Shown: positions 23,344 through 32,129, counted from the stretch's first letter. The stretch: 64,000 nt of DNA from Isoetes taiwanensis (GCA_021234155.1 JAJEKV010000004.1:11350109-11414108); one strand, 5' to 3'. Notes: generated by a model from the sequence alone, not told the origin. Translations and numbers: made by a program.

Positions 23344-23397
23344 TTGTGCCTCGCTCAAAAACTAAAGTTTAGTTTCTTGACCAGGCGCGAGCTGTGA
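23344..23397. repeat. Palindrome downstream of histone-like gene B (decayed left arm)
   Basis: This is a copy of the palindrome at 23535-23601 in which the central and right parts are intact (AAACTAAAGTTTAGTTT centre, GGCGCGAGCTGTGAG arm) but the outer left arm has diverged. Confidence 0.75.
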
Positions 23398-23534
23398 GAC
23401 ATCAGTCTCATTTTGATCAAAACATGTCCAATTTGGATAAACTAAGGGTGTAAGAATGATGGCCTCATCAAATCAGGTAGAATCGACCCCTTATTTGGTC
23501 GATTTGGAGCTGTTTTGGGCGAGTTTTGGGCAAG

Positions 23535-23601
23535 GTCTCACAGCTTGCGCCTCGCTCAAAAACTAAAGTTTAGTTTCTTGACCAGGCGCGAGCTGTGAGA
23601 C
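23535..23601. repeat. 67-bp palindrome downstream of histone-like gene B
   Basis: This is a near-perfect inverted repeat. The left arm GTCTCACAGCTTGCGCCTCG pairs with the right arm GGCGCGAGCTGTGAGAC, and the centre AAACTAAAGTTTAGTTT is itself self-complementary. It could form a hairpin or cruciform. The same sequence recurs at 23344, 25241 and 25432, bracketing the gene. Confidence 0.9.
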
Positions 23602-23749
23602 ATCACGTCCTTCTGTCTGCAAATGTCCTATTTTACTAAAATAAAAGCTAAAACTTGCTAACTTATCCTAATTAATCAAGTTCAGACAATTAAAGTACTC
23701 AAAATTGTTCTATTATCACAAAAAGTTTTCGATTATTTACACAAAAAGT

Positions 23750-25020
23750 TTAGGGGCGTTCTCCCTTGATGCGAGTAGCAAGTTGCATGTCTTGCCTCAT
23801 CAGAGTCACCGCTTCGCATGGACAGTGCAAGCTGTTGAGTCTTCAAAATGTTGCACTATCTTCTGCTCAGCTGCTTCCTGGAGTGCGAGCAGCATCTCAT
23901 CTGTGACCCTGTAGTCCGTCCTGAAATCCTGCATTACTTCTCTAACTAGCCGAGCAAAGGGGGCACGGGGAATCAGGAGGCCAGAAGGCTCTTATTTGGA
24001 AGTGCCGAATCTCCCGTAGTGCTCTTTGCTCGAGCTGCTTCTTTGTGAGCTTCTTCTGTGCAGGCTTTTTCGGGACCTTGGGTCTTGGTGGTGGCGGTCT
24101 TAGGGTCTGCTGCTTGGTTGGGTGTCCTCCTTCGATGGCCCTGACCCTGTTCTCCTGGTAGTACTTGTCATATGCCTCCCACTCCTTCATATAGGCATTG
24201 TGCTCCCGCATCTTTCGTTCGTAGATTTTTATTGGGTCCGTAACATAGGACTCGAGGGGCGGGGGTTGCTTTTTCTGTCCCATTTGGTAAGGAGGGGGCT
24301 TCTTCAGCGTGTCCTGCTTTGCTCCTCCTCGGCCGCTACACCTTTCGGTTACTACACGCTCAGCGGTAGGGGTTTGGAAGAACTTGCCCCTCGTGTGTCG
24401 GGGTTAGGCTCTCGTCGAGAACCCCTCGGGGGTTGGGGGATGATCGGGTGGCCGTTCGGTAATGGTGATCTTCGGGTTGGGCTTTTTCACCATGGGGACG
24501 TCCTTGAACTTCCTGGGGCTCCCCACCCATTTCCCTTTCTTCTTCTTGAGCTCCTCGGTGGCTTTACGCCCTTCTTCTTCCCTCTTCCTCTTCTTTTGTT
24601 TCCTTTTTCTCTCCGCCGTTCGTACTTCGATAAAAGCGGTGAGGTGCGCTTCCTCTGCCCGGCTGAAGCCTCGGCTCGATCTGCTCTGTTGCTCCTCCGC
24701 TTCTTTTTCGAATCGGGCTTGACTTGTTCTTCAATGGTCGGCTCTGGAGTCGGCATCCTCCGTTCCTCTCGGGCCTTGGTTCTCTTTTCCGCATTGCGCT
24801 TCCTCCTCCTCTTCCTCAATTACCTCCGTCCCTCGCTTAGAGTGTGTACTTCATCTTCTTCATTGTGCTTTCGTTCGAAGGTTCTCCCTCACTTTCGAAG
24901 AAGGTGGATCATTAGGGTTAAGGAGGCTCCTCCCGCAAACATCGCCCGAATAAATCATTGGCATTGCCGCGGCCGCTTCTTTGGCGGGCTTTCCTCATGA
25001 TGATGCTTGGTCCGTGCCAT
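23750..25020 (-). pseudogene. Locus B: large histone H3-like protein (a few frame changes)
   Basis: It begins MARTKHHHEE at 25020, like the histone H3 tail ARTK with K4 kept. A long basic/acidic low-complexity linker follows. A conserved aromatic helix then appears (YMKEWEAYDKYYQENRV, about 24160-24220), then the proline-rich RPPPPRPKVPKKP, then a full H3 fold: RALREIRHFQ, LLIPRAPFARLVREVMQDF, EMLLALQEAAEQ, HFEDSTACTVHAKR and, after one missing base, VTLMRQDMQLATRIKGERP with a stop at 23750. Canonical H3 has [54 protein letters not shown]. Loop 1 has the normal length, unlike CENH3. At least three frame changes interrupt it. It lies inside element B between LTR and ORF-A. Confidence 0.85.
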
Positions 25021-25128
25021 GTTTGACGGATCGTCAATCGGATCTCGGGCGCCAAAGATCGCTTTGGGGGGAGGAGAGAGCTGGTTTCTAAAGTGGCGGG
25101 GGAATGTTCAAATGAGGGGGGTCTACTT

Positions 25129-25138
25129 CTATTTATAG
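25129..25138 (-). promoter_or_regulatory. TATA box upstream of histone-like gene B
   Basis: CTATAAATAG on the minus strand is about 110 bases before the ATG at 25020. The same motif at the same spacing precedes the gene in element D (57371). Confidence 0.6.
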
Positions 25139-25240
25139 CTTGGCAAATTTTTAGGTCAAACTTCAAGTTGCTCTATTTAACATGCTAAGATACCTATTTA
25201 GTTAAAACTTACACTTATTTCAGACTTTTCCTACTTATTG

Positions 25241-25307
25241 GTCTCATTGTGTCGCTACCGCTCAAAAACTAAAAGTTTAGTTTTTAGACCAGGCGCGAGC
25301 TGTGAGA
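25241..25307. repeat. Palindrome upstream of histone-like gene B (inner)
   Basis: This has the same sequence family as 23535-23601: AAACTAAAAGTTTAGTTT centre and AGGCGCGAGCTGTGAGA right arm. The left arm is slightly decayed (GTCTCATTGTGTCGC). Confidence 0.85.
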
Positions 25308-25431
25308 TCTCACACAATTTTAAGTAATTTAAGTAATCTAATCATGCTATTCTTATTAATTCCTATCTTAGAATTAGCTTTACCATATTAGTTTTCCCAA
25401 ATTCATCATGTTTAAGTGATCTTGGCTCGAT

Positions 25432-25498
25432 GTCTCACAGCTTGCGCCTCGCTCAAAAAATAAAGTTTAGTTCTTCGACCAGGCGCGAGCTGTGAGAC
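25432..25498. repeat. Palindrome upstream of histone-like gene B (outer)
   Basis: A 67-bp near-perfect inverted repeat with GTCTCACAGCTTGCGCCTCG against AGGCGCGAGCTGTGAGAC. It lies about 190 bases from the inner copy. The paired arrangement is mirrored on the downstream side of the gene. Confidence 0.9.
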
Positions 25499-25690
25499 CA
25501 CCTCACTTTGGCAAAATTTTTGGCTCATTCTTTTTAGTCTTATTAAGTTCCAATTCACTTAATTGTTACTAGCTTAGCATAACTACAAAAATGAGAAAAA
25601 AATTTCCCACTTTTCGAAGCTTAAGGATCCTACCAAGTTAGTACTCTTTGGGAGCATGGCGCTGCTTTGCTCTTGGTCTCCAAGAACATT

Positions 25691-25703
25691 GCTCACGATA
25701 CCA
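25691..25703 (-). promoter_or_regulatory. Primer binding site of element B (tRNA-iMet, altered)
   Basis: The minus strand reads TGGTATCGTGAGC one base after the LTR end. The standard initiator tRNA-Met site, intact in elements C and D, is TGGTATCAGAGC. The difference is exactly CAG to CGTG, that is CTG to CACG on the plus strand, the same change seen throughout element E. Confidence 0.85.
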
Positions 25704-25704
25704 T

Positions 25705-27199
25705 TGTGGCGTCCCCTACTCGTATCACGATGCCCAAGACCGTATACAAAGGGAGTTCATCCCCATACCAGCTCCATTGCGATACTGGGGCCCTCCACAT
25801 ATCGCGGACCCTCGAAGTCCCCAGTGGGAAGAATGAAGGGGTCATTTTACCCCCTCTCCCTCAGGGCCTACCTAGCTGCGGAAGCGTAACATACACGTCA
25901 GTAACATACATCACATATCCACCTCGAAGGGTGGCGCATCAACATCTGCATAGACAAAGATCAGCACAATACAAGTGGGATCCTACCCAAGGCTCAGACA
26001 CAGGGATGGACTGACAAGCTTGGGTCTCCAGAGTTCGTTGCAGACGGAATCATGACAATGGAATTGGCTGGCATAAGAACATGGCATTGGGTTGTCCACA
26101 CCATCCACCCCTCCTGTGCACACTTTGCAGAGTAGGTTGAAAAGTGTTGGGACCCGACTGTAGCCCGCCGGGTGCATAGCCAAATGGGCTACTCCTGGGT
26201 TACATCTCCCCAGGCCCGATGGGGCAAGTAGGGATCACTCCCACCCGGGGTCTACATGCTGACCCAAGGTGACTAGAGGGCCACTGCCCTTATTCGACTT
26301 AACCCACTGGAAGGTGAACCCCACCCCACGGGTGTCGAGCCCATGCCTTGCCCACACTCAGTGGCCAGCCATTAGACCTAATCACTCTGATCCCCGGTAG
26401 GCCTTACACACCAGAGGGATCGGTCAAGGGTCAAAACACGAACCTCGTTCTGAGCCAGTCTGGTCCCTTCATTCACAACCAGGTGAGGTTCTTGTACACA
26501 GGCCGAATTCTAGTAATGCACTAAGAGGGACTAACTAGGAGCATCATCTACTAAGCTTTCAGTCTCTACCCCCCTTCCCAATACAATGAGTTCACAGAAT
26601 CCATCCGTCCATCATATCAACATAATAAATAATAAAGAACTAATCTATCTCATAGAGTTAGGTTCTTTAGTTAGGTCAATCTCGGGATCTACTTGGCTGC
26701 TAGGGGTGATCTACTAGGCTAAACCTACTGATTCGAAGGCTGGAGTAAGGTTTATGCTATTTGATCGACCAAATACCTGATCCCTGGTTCACTCCTCTCG
26801 ATCCGAAGGCGTCCATGTCCCTGTTCTGCTTCGGGATGCGGTCGGAGGAATGATCTGACTAGCTGGGGCGCACAGGCAGATCGTGGGAGTTGGAATTGAC
26901 TCCTCAGGCGCGCGAATCGGAGCTCGGAAGGTCTGTGGGCCAAAAAGGGAATGTTAGGGTTTGATGCCTTATGTAGGCTATCAGTTAGGGTTTAGGGTTT
27001 CCATGACCCTTGGTCTACCTTTAGTGGGTTAAAGGTCTAAAGGTGCGCGCATTGCTAAGTGTGCGCACCATTGCAAGTTGCCCCCTAGGGCGTCCTTGCT
27101 TAGGTATGTGTCGGCGTACACGTCGACTAGACGGCGTGTACGCGTGACGGCGCAGTACGGTATACGTCTTGAGACCGTATATCGTACTGGAACGTCACA
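25705..27199 (-). repeat. Element B 5' LTR
   Basis: A 1495-bp LTR on the minus strand starting TGTGACGTTCCAG (27199) and ending GACGCCACA (25705), followed by the primer site. It contains the AGGGATCAGGTATTTGGTCG segment, a possible splice donor conserved in the LTRs at 7282 and 55223. Its first 430 bases match the 3' LTR at 15312-15745. Confidence 0.9.
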
Positions 27200-27304
27200 A
27201 GAAAAGAGTATAAAAAATGGCTGATGAGGACAAGCAAGGAGCTAGAAAATCGCCAAAAGGGCTGAGAGCAATTTTGATGGTGAGAAAATGACAAATGAGG
27301 GCCC

Positions 27305-27314
27305 TTTTTATAGG
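27305..27314 (-). promoter_or_regulatory. TATA box of a truncated ORF-A transcription unit, element C
   Basis: The minus strand reads CCTATAAAAAGGGCCCTCAT. This matches the ORF-A promoter of elements B and E (CTATAAATAGGTCCCTCATT). Element B is inserted about 110 bases further on, before any ORF-A coding sequence. Confidence 0.5.
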
Positions 27315-27492
27315 CTAGGGGTGCCTCGGGTTCCGTGCACAAGGGTTCCTGATGGGCAAGACTTCAAATCTATGGCCATGGGTGTCCAAATGAGCTACTA
27401 TGAAGTGCAATTCTAAGCAAAAGAAAGCAAGAAACACTACATGGCAGTTTGTTGGATGAAAATTGGTCAAATTAGGCCAAAAGAGCCAAATT

Positions 27493-27555
27493 GGGATGGT
27501 TCGCACGAAAGGGCCTTCCGAAACTGTCGGAAAGGGGTTTAGGGCGGACCAACCC
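27493..27555. repeat. Palindrome downstream of histone-like gene C (outer)
   Basis: An inverted repeat of about 63 bases: GGTTCGCACGAAAGGGCCTT against AAGGGGTTTAGGGCGGACC, with the centre TTCCGAAACTGTCGGAA. The sequence is unrelated to the element B palindrome, but size, pairing and position match. Confidence 0.85.
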
Positions 27556-27675
27556 GGTTTGGCGATTTTTGAAGCAATTTTGACGAATTTTTGAGGTTGG
27601 AAAGATCCTAACATGACTAATTCTAGCCTAGCATGTAACTTTTCTTGAGCAAAATGGACACCTACAGGCAAAATA

Positions 27676-27738
27676 GGGTCGGTCCGCACGAAAGGGCCTT
27701 CCGAAACTGTCGGAAAGGGGTTTGGTGCGGACCAACCC
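27676..27738. repeat. Palindrome downstream of histone-like gene C (inner)
   Basis: A near-perfect 63-bp inverted repeat, GGTCCGCACGAAAGGGCCTT against AAGGGGTTTGGTGCGGACC, the same family as 27493-27555. The two copies are about 183 bases apart. Confidence 0.9.
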
Positions 27739-27739
27739 A

Positions 27740-28422
27740 GTTTCGGAATTTTTGCTCAGAAGAAAAATTTTCCTAATTAGGGGTAAGAAAATTGAACTCT
27801 TACAAGTTAGATACAAAAAATTTTAGTACAATCTGACTTCTCTAACTACCTTTTAACATCAATTTTTCAAGACAAGAATTATATTATACCAAAATTTTAG
27901 TTACAGGTACAAAATTAGGAGGTTCAAGGCAGGGAAAAAATTAAGGAACTTTTATATTCAAAGTGGTGAAATAGACTTGGCTAAAGTATGCCCAAAGTTG
28001 AGGTGAAAGCTTCTATCGTTAAGCTAAACTTTTCAAATTTTGTGACCTGTACTTTCTTACATTTGGCTAAACGTTTATTAAAAAAATAAAAAAATCTTCT
28101 ATCGTTTCACTATTTTGCACTAATTCAAGACCTAAATATTAACAGAGCATAGTAGAAACAAAACTTATAGACTAATTTGGCTAAAGTACGTCAAACTTTG
28201 ACGTAAAAGCTTCTAAGTTTTGGCTAAACTTTCCAATTTTTGGCACTTATACTTTCTTGCAATTAGCTAAAGTCGGACGAAATGGAGGTGGGACGTGAAA
28301 TAGACTTGGCTAATATTTTCTTTTTTTTGGCCAAAAAAGGGACATAGTTTAGCCGATTTTTTTCCAAACAAGGTCAAAATTTCGCCATTTGGCTAAGTTT
28401 AGCCACTAATTTTTACCCTGGT
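27740..28422. other. Element C 3' flank of the histone-like gene
   Basis: AT-rich non-coding sequence with diverged direct repeats around TTGGCTAAAG and TTGGCTAAACTTT (27970-28400). No gene is seen. Confidence 0.5.
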
Positions 28423-29541
28423 TCAAGGGTACTCCTTGCGGATTCTCCGCGCCAAGTGGATGTCCTTGGGCATTACGGTCACCCTCTTGGCGTGGATTGC
28501 GCATAAGTTGCCCTCCTCAAAAAGCTGGGTCAGCTCTGCTTCGGCTGCCACCTGGAGGACTCGTGTCGTCAGAGATGTCACCCTATAGTCGGTGACGAAC
28601 TCCTGCATAACTTCCCGCATCAGGCGCTCGAAGGGAGCCTTCCTGATCAGGAGATTAGTGCACTGCTGGAAGTGCTTAATCTCCCGGAAAACGTGGGCGT
28701 GCCGAGAGTTAGGCCCATGATGGACCTTCTTCGGCTTTTCAGGACGTGGAGGTGGTGGCTTCGGCTGATTTTTCTTCGGCTGGCCGCCCTTAACGTAACG
28801 CTCTACGTTCTGCCTACAATACCAGTCATTGTACTTCGTCCAGCGACGGAGGTACTCCTGGTAGGCCTTCAGCTTACGCTTGAATTTGCGGTCCTCACGG
28901 AGCGCGAATGGCCGCTCGCCCACCTTCTGCTTCTTGACCACCTTCGGTGGCTTAGGCCATTTCGGGTAGGGTGGGCGTGCGTTGGGGTCTGAAGGCTCCC
29001 CAACGACTTCGTCCTCTTCCTCTTCATCACCGCCGCCTCCTTCTACCTCTTCCACCTCATCTGGCCCGCGGGGTTGAGGTTCTTCAATCACGACAGTCCC
29101 GCGAGGCCTGTCGTTTCTTCTTTTCGTTCGCCGCTCCTTCTCGAGCAGCTCCCTCTGCCTCTTCTTCCTTGCCTCTGTTTCCTCTGGCCACTCTGCCACC
29201 TTCTCCTTTCCCTTCTTCTTTGGTGCCGAAGGGCCCGCCTCCTCGGTCTGATGCTGGAGCTGCTCTTCCTGCTGCTCCACCTCCGTGTCTGACGAAGGTC
29301 CAAAGTGACGGGACTCGCCGGTTCTCTGGGTGCCCGCTGACGAAGGACTGCTGCTGCTGCCAGGCGCCTCCTCTTCCATGGTGTGGAAGGTGTCATCACT
29401 GCTGGAGGAGAACTTCTCTTCGCCCGGCTTCGGTCGAAGGTGTGGCGAAATCTTCTTGATATGGCGACCTGCTGCTACCTGCGCCATCGAGAGTGTAGGC
29501 CTCTCCCCAAACTTCCTAGCTGTCTGCTTGGTTTGAGCCAT
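28423..29541 (-). CDS. Locus C: intact giant histone H3-like protein (372 aa)
   Basis: An uninterrupted 372-codon ORF. Residues 1-10 are [10 protein letters not shown], the histone H3 tail with R2 changed to Q and K4 and K9 kept. Residues about 40-215 are a low-complexity linker: serine/acidic, then basic [18 protein letters not shown], then acidic with DEEEEDE. Residues about 219-246 are an aromatic helix ([17 protein letters not shown]), followed by [13 protein letters not shown]. Residues about 285-372 are a complete H3 fold: [27 protein letters not shown], a normal-length loop 1, [39 protein letters not shown]. Canonical H3 is about 136 aa, so this is nearly three times as long. It lies directly downstream of an LTR and primer site on the same strand. 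It should be nuclear and may assemble into nucleosomes. It is not CENH3-like in loop 1. Confidence 0.92.
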   Translation of the reverse strand: MAQTKQTARKFGERPTLSMAQVAAGRHIKKISPHLRPKPGEEKFSSSSDDTFHTMEEEAPGSSSSPSSAGTQRTGESRHFGPSSDTEVEQQEEQLQHQTEEAGPSAPKKKGKEKVAEWPEETEARKKRQRELLEKERRTKRRNDRPRGTVVIEEPQPRGPDEVEEVEGGGGDEEEEDEVVGEPSDPNARPPYPKWPKPPKVVKKQKVGERPFALREDRKFKRKLKAYQEYLRRWTKYNDWYCRQNVERYVKGGQPKKNQPKPPPPRPEKPKKVHHGPNSRHAHVFREIKHFQQCTNLLIRKAPFERLMREVMQEFVTDYRVTSLTTRVLQVAAEAELTQLFEEGNLCAIHAKRVTVMPKDIHLARRIRKEYP

Positions 29542-29629
29542 ACTTAACGGTGTGGAAAATGGATGACGTAAGGCTGAGCAAGAGAGAGATGGAGGAGAAA
29601 AAGGTTGGAGGGAAAATGAGGTATCAGGG

Positions 29630-29640
29630 ATATTTAAAAA
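29630..29640 (-). promoter_or_regulatory. TATA-like motif upstream of histone-like gene C
   Basis: The minus strand reads TTTTTAAATATCC about 90-100 bases before the ATG at 29541. It is weaker than the CTATAAATAG motifs of elements B and D but lies in the same place. Confidence 0.45.
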
Positions 29641-29644
29641 GGAG

Positions 29645-30091
29645 GGTCCCTGGGGATATTACCTACCATTAATAGGCCTACTTATTAGCCCCCCTTATTA
29701 ATTACACGAAAGTACCCTTATTATTACATATATTTAATTTCTAATATACATACTTAAATTCGTATTATACCTTTAGAGTTCCAAATTTCCTAATAGTTTG
29801 AAGTATTAATTATGGATTTGCGCCATTTTTCACCCAGGTCTCCGATTGGCATGATTCTTCGACCCATTTTAGGTGAAATTTGATGCAGATACATAATTTT
29901 CACTCCAATTTTACTAGAAGGTGAATTTGATTCATTCACTTCTTAACCTAATTTCGGACCCACTACCTAGGAAAATTTTTTTCCTATTTTCGAGGTTCGA
30001 TGGTGGAAATTTTTATTTCACACCCCTATAGGCCTGTTAGACTACTTTCATGGTTATGGTCAGTGCTAGTTCCTGGTCAACCAAGAACATT
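29645..30091. other. Element C leader between primer site and histone promoter
   Basis: AT-rich leader. Unlike elements B and D, I see no long palindrome pair here. Confidence 0.5.
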
Positions 30092-30103
30092 GCTCTGATA
30101 CCA
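30092..30103 (-). promoter_or_regulatory. Primer binding site of element C (tRNA-iMet)
   Basis: The minus strand reads TGGTATCAGAGC directly after the LTR, complementary to the 3' end of plant initiator tRNA-Met. It is followed by AATGTTCTTGG, also present in element B. Confidence 0.9.
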
Positions 30104-30104
30104 T

Positions 30105-31744
30105 TGTGACGCTCCCTGCTAAATATACGGCGCCCGGCCGTACACTCGACAGGAAATCCCCCGTCCGGCTCAACAACCGCACAGGCCCTTCGTCTACCCC
30201 GCACCCTGAGATGGCCCTAGTGCGGGGAGGGAACACGAAGGTGTCTTGCGCGCCCTTCCCCTATGGGCTCCTATAACAGCGGAAGCGATAAACACGTCAG
30301 AACTAGCAACAGCAATACAACATACTACCTCGAAGGGTAGTCCATCACATATCCACAAGTGCAAAGATGATAATCATAAACCATAAAACATGAGGGCTCC
30401 TACCCGTGGCTCTGACACATGAGGGAATCGACTGACTAGATAGGCCTCAAGATAGAGCAGACCGAGTCATAACAATGGCGGCATAAGACAATGGCTAGGG
30501 TTGACCACTACATCCGCCCCTCCTGTGCATACTTTGTAGATGGGCTCAATCAGGCTCTGGCATGACTCTAGCCTTCCGGATACGCAATCCCATGGCATCA
30601 CCCATCGTGACTACTCCAGGTTGCATCTCCCTGGTCCGTCGAGGCAGGAAGGGTTGCATCTCCCCTTCCTGGGGTCTAAAGGTTCCACGGGCGGCTAGAG
30701 AATCATGGCGACACACGATTCATACCCGACTGAACCCCCCAAAACAAGAGCCAAGCCGACACTTGCAACTCTTGAGAGGCAGGGCGACACCATCACCCCA
30801 GGAGGTGTCAGACCCATGCTCGGCCCACACGAAGTGACCGACCATAAGCCTAGCCCACTATGGGATCCCCCGTAGCCCCCGCTCGGCAGGGATCCTCCCT
30901 CTGTATTGCCTCTAGCCCCGTTGTGTAGTGCTGAGTCACATCATAGCCTCCACAACCCGGTGGGTTCCTATGCACAGGCCGCAACTAATAGGAACTAAGG
31001 GATCTACACTAGGAGCATACTACATATGGCCCTAGGTCTCTACCCCCCTTCCCAATACAAGAGGAGCAACATGATCAACCAATATCACATACATCATAAC
31101 ATGATAATCATCATAAGAACATCTTAACCTAATCATACATATCTAACTTACAGTTAGGGTTCCTTGATTAGGGTTCAAGATGTTGAATACGGGTTCTAGG
31201 ATGGCTCTACTCTAGATACGACATACTAACCCATCTGGAGTGCTAACTTCCGGATGGACTACTAAAGCACTACTCCACATACACGGTCGGAAGCACTCCC
31301 TCCCAATCCGGGCGTCTCCATGATCTTCAAGGTGTTCGAGGTAGCTCCCACTCCTGGCGATGCACTTCCAGCGCACGGGGGCTACCACGCTATCTTTGCC
31401 ACCCACACGGTGAGGCGGTTCTCAAAACGGAGTTTCGTGCCAAGAAGGTTCCCATTTGTTGGAGTTTTAAAAGAGGCCTAGGGTTAGGGTTTAGGCCTTT
31501 ATAGGTTAGGGTTCCCATGTTATGCCACGTGGCTCCAATAGGGTAAGTCCGTGTGGCGGGTGCCCAATAGGTTAAGGCCACGTGGAAAATGGTCTTAACC
31601 TAAGGTTGGCTAAGTTATATGAATAACTTAGTCATGCCCCCTAGTGCCACAATCTATGGTATACAAGGCTATGAAGATAGACTTGTATAGTGACGGGTCC
31701 AGGAATATACGTATTCATAGCGGATATTCCCCTGGAACGTCACA
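30105..31744 (-). repeat. Element C 5' LTR
   Basis: A 1640-bp LTR on the minus strand, TGTGACGTTCC (31744) to GCGTCACA (30105). It shares landmarks with the B LTR on the plus strand: CTCGAAGGGT, GTGCATACTTTG, TCTACCCCCCTTCCCAATACAA. It is more diverged overall. Confidence 0.88.
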
Positions 31745-32121
31745 GTGAATCTGCTGGCCACTCTGGGCATGTTGCAATGCATCCGCGACCTCTAGTGAGA
31801 AGGTGCATGAGACAGTGGACGAGATTGCTTCGTCCACCTCCTGTTGTGTCACTGAGACAGTGTCGGAAGTATCCGAGGATGAGCTCGCGGCCCGCGAATG
31901 CTTTAGGGTAGCAGAAGTTGGGGTGTGCCCCAACCGGCCTTGCAGGCCCAATCTTGCACGATCGCAAGGAGTTCGATCCATTCGTTCCATTGTCTCCTTG
32001 CTGCATGCGAAACCCGCAACCGGTTAACTCGAATCCAACACAAACCCAGAACGTCAAGGAAACAAAGGAACAATTGAACCTTACTTAAAGGAATTTCCAA
32101 TGGCACTGAAGCAATTTGCAA
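31745..32121 (-). pseudogene. Host gene interrupted by element C
   Basis: Two exon-like segments on the minus strand join in frame. The first starts at ATG 32121 (MQIASVPLEIPL) and ends before GTAAGG at about 32085. The second begins after GCATGCAG near 31998 (KETMERMDRTPCDRARLG) and stays open, through a serine-rich stretch (SRAASSSSDTSDTVS), up to the LTR of element C at 31744. The reading frame is thus cut by the retrotransposon. The function is unknown; the sequence is not similar to other genes I recognise. Confidence 0.45.
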
Positions 32122-32129
32122 TGGCGCTA

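Larger units (their letters stand above)
15312..27199 (-). mobile_element. Element B: chromovirus LTR retrotransposon carrying a histone H3-like gene and ORF-A
   Basis: Read on the minus strand, the order is 5' LTR (27199-25705), primer site (25703-25691), palindromes (25498-25432, 25307-25241), TATA (25138-25129), histone H3-like gene (25020-23750), palindromes (23601-23535, 23397-23344), TATA (23160-23151), ORF-A (23037-21438), gag, protease, RT, RNase H, integrase, chromodomain (to 16545), polypurine tract (15758-15746) and partial 3' LTR (15745-15312). The first 430 bases of the two LTRs are near-identical, tying the ends to one element. All parts are on one strand. The 3' LTR is cut at 15312. 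Many ORFs have single-base frame changes. Confidence 0.85.
27200..31744 (-). mobile_element. Element C: 5' part of a second histone-carrying LTR retrotransposon
   Basis: On the minus strand it contains the LTR (31744-30105), tRNA-iMet primer site, TATA-like motif, intact histone H3-like gene (29541-28423), palindrome pair (27738-27676, 27555-27493), and a TATA motif like that of ORF-A (about 27305-27314). It is then interrupted at 27199 by the 5' LTR of element B, just where ORF-A should begin. The rest of element C is not recognised on the far side of element B. Its LTR is clearly related to, but diverged from, that of B, so C is a separate older insertion. Confidence 0.75.

Noticed and set aside
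23344-23601. Replication-dependent histone mRNA 3' stem-loop
   Set aside because: The known element is a short 6-bp stem with a 4-base loop; these are about 30-bp arms, also occur upstream of the gene, and plants generally lack the known element.
24122-25000. 292-codon plus-strand ORF
   Set aside because: It is the antisense shadow of the histone-like gene B; the minus strand carries the conserved H3 fold and linker.
29088-29399. Alternative minus-strand 103-codon ORF within the histone-like gene C
   Set aside because: Arginine-rich shadow in another frame of the low-complexity linker.
28971-29459. 162-codon plus-strand ORF, and other frames overlapping 28423-29541
   Set aside because: Low-complexity proline/leucine-rich translation opposite the histone-like gene C; no independent support.
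28423-29541. Centromeric histone CENH3
   Set aside because: CENH3 has a longer loop 1 and a divergent tail; this fold has normal loop length and an ARTKQTARK-like tail.
28423-29541. An ordinary host H3 gene into which elements happened to insert
   Set aside because: At least three loci have the gene immediately downstream of an LTR and primer site on the same strand, two of them followed by pol of the same family.
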